From the NCBI RefSeq assembly GCF_000760735.1, contig NZ_JMEX01000008.1:2392877-2456876 (forward strand): DNA of 64,000 nt. The letters run 5' to 3'. This DNA is from Rhodococcoides fascians A44A (GTDB lineage Bacteria > Actinomycetota > Actinomycetes > Mycobacteriales > Mycobacteriaceae). This document shows, one piece after another, positions 60,475 to 64,000 of the stretch; the first letter of the stretch is position 1; every line of letters begins with the position of its first letter. The translations under genes were made by a program, and so were the position numbers. Below the pieces are notes generated by a model. The model did no database searches and had not been told where the DNA came from. It worked only from the letters and a program-made list of their open reading frames with translations.

Positions 60475-61932
60475 ATGACTGAGGTTCTCGGTGTGTCGGT
60501 GGGGGCTAGTGCTGTTCGCATGGCCCGGCCCGACCTTCGCCTGCGTGGCTCCGGTGCCCGCGAACTCGACTTCCGGAACGACACGGTCGACGCGCACTGG
60601 GACAGAGCCGAGGAAGTCGCTGCCGAAACCATCGGAGTGATGCTCGCGCAGAACCACGGTGACCGCTACGTCGAAGCAACGGGCGTCGCCTACCGCGACC
60701 AGCAGCAGTTCGGCGACATCCAGCAGGCAATGTCGGACCAGCAGCTCTACAACTATCGGCTCGTACCCGAGGCCCGCGCCGCGCTGGCCTACCTGGAAGC
60801 CTCCGGCGAGATCGGCGACTTCGGCACCATCGCGCTGTACGACCTCGGCAGTTCCGGCCTCACCATCAGCGTCGTCGATCGTGCCTCCGGCGAGGTGCTT
60901 CTCGCCGAGCGCACCACCGACATCAGCGGTTCGGACTTCGACCGACTCATCTGCGACAACCAGCTCGCCAAGCAAGGCGTCGACCTGAACGACTCGGTCG
61001 GTCTCGACGAGTTCATCACGCGATGCCGCATCGCCAAAGAGCAACTCTCCACCTCCGGCGCCGTGTGCCTGCCGGGAGAGAGCGGCGTGATCCTCATTTC
61101 CCGCGAATCGTTCGAGGCGCTCGTGACCGTCCCGATCGAATACTCCGCGCGACTGGTGCGTGACGTCATCTCGCGATCCCCCCAACACGTCGACGCACTG
61201 TTCCTCGTCGGCGGCGGTGCACGGATCCCGTTGGTCGAGGCAATCCTCCGGTCCTGGACCGGACTCCACGTCGTCACGCCTGTCGAACCGGAATCGGTTG
61301 CCGCCAAAGGTGCGGCACTGCTCGCCACTCCCGTCGGAGCTGCCCCCGCCGGCGGTGCGTCCCCGATGCCTCCCCACGACTCGGCACCCGCCGCGTACAG
61401 CGGCCAGACCGATGCCGGCAACCAGCACGGCACGGGACCGCAGCACGGCACGGGAACGCAGCACGGCACGGGAACGCAGCACGGTGCCACGGAGCTGAGC
61501 GGCGCGCCGGATTGGCTCAGTCCCGATCCGGCGGATCGGTCCGCGACCTCCAAGCGCAAGATTCGCGGAGCAGCCCTCGTGGCAGGTGGCCTCGCCGTCG
61601 TCGCAGCCCTGGGCCTGACACTCGGTTACGGCGGCTCCGAGGACTCCACCAGCGCACCTGCCGACAACGAGAAGCCGCTGACCTCGGCTCCGTCGTCGGC
61701 TCCGAGCACCACCGCCGCGCCCACGACGACGACAATCCCACCGACGACCACCGTCGAAGCGCCACCCCCCGCACCGGCGCCGGTCGAGACGTACCAGGAG
61801 CCCGAATACCAGGCGCCCGCACCGGCTCCAGCGCCCCCGCCGCCTCCGCCGCTGATCCCCGGACTCCCGGAGTTCCAGCTACCGCAGATTCAGCTTCCGC
61901 CGCCGCCGGTCATCGAACTGCCTCGATTCTGA
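60475..61932 (+). CDS. Hsp70-like ATPase domain with membrane anchor and Pro-rich outside tail
   Basis: 485 aa; GAGGCAGG precedes ATG 60475. Residues 1-290 follow the Hsp70/actin ATPase fold: VGASAVRMARPD, RLVPEARAALAYLE (about 94-107), YDLGSSGLTISVVD (about 122-135), LFLVGGGARIPLVEAIL (about 241-257). There is no substrate-binding domain. A QHGTGT hexapeptide repeat (about 317-336) is followed by one membrane helix (about 363-388) and a Thr/Pro-rich exterior tail. Mycobacteria encode similar membrane Hsp70-like proteins of unclear role. Its 3' end overlaps the convergent EEP gene by 43 bp. Confidence 0.83.
   Translation: MTEVLGVSVGASAVRMARPDLRLRGSGARELDFRNDTVDAHWDRAEEVAAETIGVMLAQNHGDRYVEATGVAYRDQQQFGDIQQAMSDQQLYNYRLVPEARAALAYLEASGEIGDFGTIALYDLGSSGLTISVVDRASGEVLLAERTTDISGSDFDRLICDNQLAKQGVDLNDSVGLDEFITRCRIAKEQLSTSGAVCLPGESGVILISRESFEALVTVPIEYSARLVRDVISRSPQHVDALFLVGGGARIPLVEAILRSWTGLHVVTPVEPESVAAKGAALLATPVGAAPAGGASPMPPHDSAPAAYSGQTDAGNQHGTGPQHGTGTQHGTGTQHGATELSGAPDWLSPDPADRSATSKRKIRGAALVAGGLAVVAALGLTLGYGGSEDSTSAPADNEKPLTSAPSSAPSTTAAPTTTTIPPTTTVEAPPPAPAPVETYQEPEYQAPAPAPAPPPPPPLIPGLPEFQLPQIQLPPPPVIELPRF
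61423..61485 (+). repeat. 18-bp tandem repeats within the Hsp70-like gene
   Basis: Three full units of CAGCACGGCACGGGAACG (first with ACCG at its end) and a partial fourth encode QHGTGP, QHGTGT, QHGTGT and QHGA. The unit length is a multiple of three, so loss or gain keeps the frame. They form the cytoplasmic linker between the ATPase domain and the membrane helix. Confidence 0.85.
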
Positions 61933-62900
61933 TCCGCGCTCGTCGGCGATAGATCCTCCGCTGCGGGCAGTCGTAGATGGGCCACCACACCGAGATGGTC
62001 CGAATCGGGGATGTTCACCGGGTTCACCTCGAGCGCGTCGACGCCGTCGCTGGTGACCACGTGGTCCAACCGCGCGAGCGGCCGCGACGCAGGGAAGGTG
62101 CGGAACAGGCCGGCCCCGGCCGCGTCCGCCGCATCCTGGAAGCCGTCCGAGGCCAGCGTGCGGAACTGGCGGTGGTCCCCGGTGGCGTTGAAGTCGCCCG
62201 CCACGACGACGACACCCGGGTAGCTGTTCATGAGGTCGCGCATGCGAGCGAGATCTCGGTCCCACTGTTCGGTGTGGCGGGGAGTCGCGGGCGACATCGC
62301 GTGGAACGACACGAGCGTGAGTCCGACGCCGTCGACGACGGTGCGAGCGCGAACGGGCACGAACCCGAAGTCCGCCAATTCCTCCCCGTCGGTGAGCGGC
62401 GTCCTGCTCCACAGGCCGGTTCCGTCGGCCACGGGTCGGGGGGCGGTGACACTGTAGGGAAGGACCTCTTCGAGACCGGCCGCCACGAGATCGTTCACTT
62501 CCTCGTCGGTCAGCTCCTGCACGGCGAGAACGTCAGCGCCCGACGACCGGACCTGGGCGACGATGGCCGCTGCGTCCGCTTCGCCGTGGGCCACGTTGAT
62601 CGTGAGAACGGTCAATTCGGTGCCGTCGGCAACGTGGTCGGCCGTGACGAAACTCGGCACCTGGATCGCTACGAATACAGCGGCCGCGGTCAACGACACT
62701 GCGACGCCCACCCTCGACTTGGCCAGCGCGAACAGGCCGCCGGAGACCGCTGCCGGAATGGCCGCGAATGGCATACCGACCAGAAACGCAACCAGTGTGA
62801 TTTGAGTCACACCTACTTCGCGCGCGACCAGCATTCCCGTGGAAAAGGCAAGTATTCCGCTGGCGACGACGACGGCTGATGTGCGTAGGACGCGGCGCAT
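61890..62900 (-). CDS. Membrane-anchored endonuclease/exonuclease/phosphatase (EEP) family protein
   Basis: 336 aa from ATG 62900, with GGAGG 7 bp before it. About three membrane helices (to about 85) are followed by an EEP domain: LTVLTINVAHGEADA (about 105-119), VLAVQELTDEE with the metal Glu, VVVVAGDFNATGDH (about 238-251), LARLDHVVTSDGV and SDHLGVVAHLRL with the catalytic His. Family members cleave phosphodiesters of nucleic acids, lipids or inositol phosphates; the outside position favours a lipid or wall substrate. Its last 14 codons run antisense to the Pro-rich tail of the Hsp70-like gene. Confidence 0.87.
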   Translation of the reverse strand: MRRVLRTSAVVVASGILAFSTGMLVAREVGVTQITLVAFLVGMPFAAIPAAVSGGLFALAKSRVGVAVSLTAAAVFVAIQVPSFVTADHVADGTELTVLTINVAHGEADAAAIVAQVRSSGADVLAVQELTDEEVNDLVAAGLEEVLPYSVTAPRPVADGTGLWSRTPLTDGEELADFGFVPVRARTVVDGVGLTLVSFHAMSPATPRHTEQWDRDLARMRDLMNSYPGVVVVAGDFNATGDHRQFRTLASDGFQDAADAAGAGLFRTFPASRPLARLDHVVTSDGVDALEVNPVNIPDSDHLGVVAHLRLPAAEDLSPTSADQNRGSSMTGGGGS

Positions 62901-62969
62901 CCGCACGCCTCCATTTCTTCCAGGCCGCAAGCGGCAATCGGTCGATCCTACGGTGACTAGACTCCGTAT

Positions 62970-63116
62970 GTGCCCAGCTCAGACCCCGTATGCAAGTGTG
63001 GCCATGCGCGTACCGCGCATCAGCATTACAGGCGCGGAAGCGACTGTTCCCTCTGTGAATGCGACCGTTTCAGGCGGCCGATTCTCGCATTCCTCACCGG
63101 AACGGTAAATCGTTAG
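62970..63116 (+). CDS. 48-aa Cys/His-rich (probable zinc-binding) protein
   Basis: GTG 62970 opens a 48-codon frame ending at TAG 63114. The pattern is C-x-C-G-H at residues 8-12, H16, H18-Y, then D-C-x-x-C-x-C-D at 25-31. Five Cys and three His in 48 residues suggest one or two zinc sites. It sits alone in the 356-bp gap between the EEP gene and the DUF1839 gene. Similar small Cys/His-rich proteins are, from memory, widespread in actinobacteria. No strong ribosome site is visible before the GTG; it may be leaderless. Confidence 0.6.
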   Translation: MPSSDPVCKCGHARTAHQHYRRGSDCSLCECDRFRRPILAFLTGTVNR

Positions 63117-63256
63117 CTCGGCACCGTATTTCCGATCATACGGACCAAAAAGAAGCGTCAAACAAACCGATTGGTTAGGATGAGCGTTTGAATCAGGCAA
63201 TACGGGCATTTCGGCGTGGGGACCGTGAGCTTGTGATCCGGCAGGAGGCACCAGGC
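63117..63256 (+). promoter_or_regulatory. 140-bp upstream region of the DUF1839 gene
   Basis: The stretch at 63130-63190 is AT-richer than its surroundings and contains TAGGAT (about 63175-63180), a plausible -10 box, but no matching -35 box at 17 bp. CAGGAGG before 63257 is a strong ribosome site. Nothing else is recognisable. Confidence 0.3.
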
Positions 63257-64000
63257 ATGTCGAACTACACACTTCCGACCAGCGTATCCATCGACGCGGA
63301 CGATGTTCTGTCCGCCGAAGCGGTCCCCACGACGGCGCACCGAGTGCTGCACCTTCGGCCGCAGTCCTATCTCACTCACTCGATCCACGCACACGACCGC
63401 GTCTGGACGGAAACGAACTGCTACGTGGACTTGTGGATCGAACTTCTCCACTCGCTCGGTGCAGATCCAGTTCCCGCGTTGGCGTTCGTGCTGAGTGCCG
63501 ATTGCGACGGTCGCCAGTGGGATTTCGTCAAGATGCAGTCGGAAGATCTGCGCACCCTCTACGGCCTCGAGGTCGGCGAGATGAACGTGTGGCGATCCGT
63601 CGTCGAGCACGTCCGCGAAGGACTGGAGGACGGCGTTCTGCTCACCGTGGAGGTCGACGGCTTCTACCTCCCGGACACTGCCGGAACGAGTTACCGCAAT
63701 CAGCACACCAAGACCACGATCGTTCCGAACATGCTGGACGAGACGGAGAAGGTGCTCGGTTACTTCCACAATCGCGGATACTTCGAGCTGTCCGGCGCGG
63801 ACTTCGACGGCGTCTTCAATCTGGCTCCCGCGCCGCACCCCGAGGTCCTTCTGCCCTACGTGGAGCAGGTTCGTCTGCGGAAGAACACGATCGCCGACGG
63901 AGTCGGTGACCGCGACCTCGCTGTGGCACGCGCGCACCTGGCTCGGCGCGCCGACGGCAATCCGGTCGAACGTCTCGCCGAAAGAATCACCGCCGACATC
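63257..64000 (+). CDS. DUF1839 family protein (runs off the right edge)
   Basis: ATG 63257 behind GCAGGAGG. The 248 codons in the window stay open to the last base. Family phrases: THSIHAHDRVWTETNCYVDLWIELLHSLG (split over about 40-68), DFVKMQSEDLRTLYGLEV, TAGTSYRNQHTKTTIV and GYFHNRGYFELSGADFD. DUF1839 proteins, from memory, are often next to amino acid:[carrier protein] ligases and acyl carrier proteins; the genes to the right of this window would show whether that holds here. Function unknown. Confidence 0.85.
   Translation, partial: MSNYTLPTSVSIDADDVLSAEAVPTTAHRVLHLRPQSYLTHSIHAHDRVWTETNCYVDLWIELLHSLGADPVPALAFVLSADCDGRQWDFVKMQSEDLRTLYGLEVGEMNVWRSVVEHVREGLEDGVLLTVEVDGFYLPDTAGTSYRNQHTKTTIVPNMLDETEKVLGYFHNRGYFELSGADFDGVFNLAPAPHPEVLLPYVEQVRLRKNTIADGVGDRDLAVARAHLARRADGNPVERLAERITADI

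Noticed and set aside
61423-61485. Short direct repeats as a CRISPR array
   Set aside because: The 18-bp units are contiguous without spacers and encode an in-frame hexapeptide repeat.

Overview
The window is GC-rich, densely coded actinobacterial chromosome. An antigen-85-type mycolyltransferase, mycobacterial-style MviN and Hsp70-like proteins, twin-arginine lipoproteins and many ATGA/GTGA stop-start overlaps point to a mycolic-acid bacterium, most likely Rhodococcus or a close relative. I saw no tRNA, rRNA, CRISPR array, insertion sequence, phage gene or replication origin. I also found no recognisable DNA-binding transcription factor in the whole window.

Layout. 1-5.7 kb: tail of an upstream gene, small conserved proteins, a two-gene pair (anchored tandem-domain protein plus anchored beta-propeller) and a secreted mycolyltransferase. 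5.7-10.3 kb: Tat-exported amidohydrolase, a short Rho-type helicase, a STAS protein coupled to a 38-aa ORF, and a cystathionine beta-synthase/cysteine synthase-type enzyme. 10.5-21.0 kb: an organosulfur-type operon (peptide/nickel-type ABC importer, TauD-like dioxygenase, DszA/NtaA-like flavin monooxygenase, aldo/keto reductase, SsuD-like monooxygenase) with a convergent acyl-CoA-dehydrogenase-like flavoprotein. 21.3-27.2 kb: a sulfonate-type ABC importer run together with a MetQ-like lipoprotein, YcnI and CopC-CopD copper proteins. 27.5-36.7 kb: a second peptide-type ABC importer in an apparent eight-gene unit with a dihydroxyphthalate-decarboxylase-like protein, an M20 peptidase, an RraA-like protein and a C39-like cysteine peptidase.

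36.7-39.8 kb: minus-strand genes (DszC-like flavoprotein, unknown protein, SGNH hydrolase, Pro-rich lipoprotein). 40.3-43.8 kb: osmoprotectant-type ABC importer behind a 458-bp, possibly structured leader. 43.8-50.8 kb: glycosyltransferase, a second copy of the two-gene pair from 1.3-4.0 kb, lipoproteins, a GH114-like protein and a DUF5701 protein. 50.8-54.8 kb: MFS transporter and a DszC-like/DszA-like pair. 54.8-64 kb: housekeeping-type genes (DUF218, two FluC/CrcB subunits, STAS plus RsbW-like kinase, MviN-type pseudokinase fragment, LMW tyrosine phosphatase, Hsp70-like protein, EEP nuclease-fold protein), a 48-aa Cys/His-rich protein and the start of a DUF1839 gene.

How the genes may work together. 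The strongest theme is scavenging of organic sulfur. The window holds two DszA/NtaA-type and one SsuD-type flavin monooxygenases, three DszC/acyl-CoA-dehydrogenase-like flavoproteins, a TauD-like dioxygenase, a CBS/cysteine synthase-type enzyme and a sulfonate-type importer. No flavin reductase and no DszB sulfinase were seen, so FMNH2 would have to come from elsewhere. Substrates are inferred from families and context, not proven.
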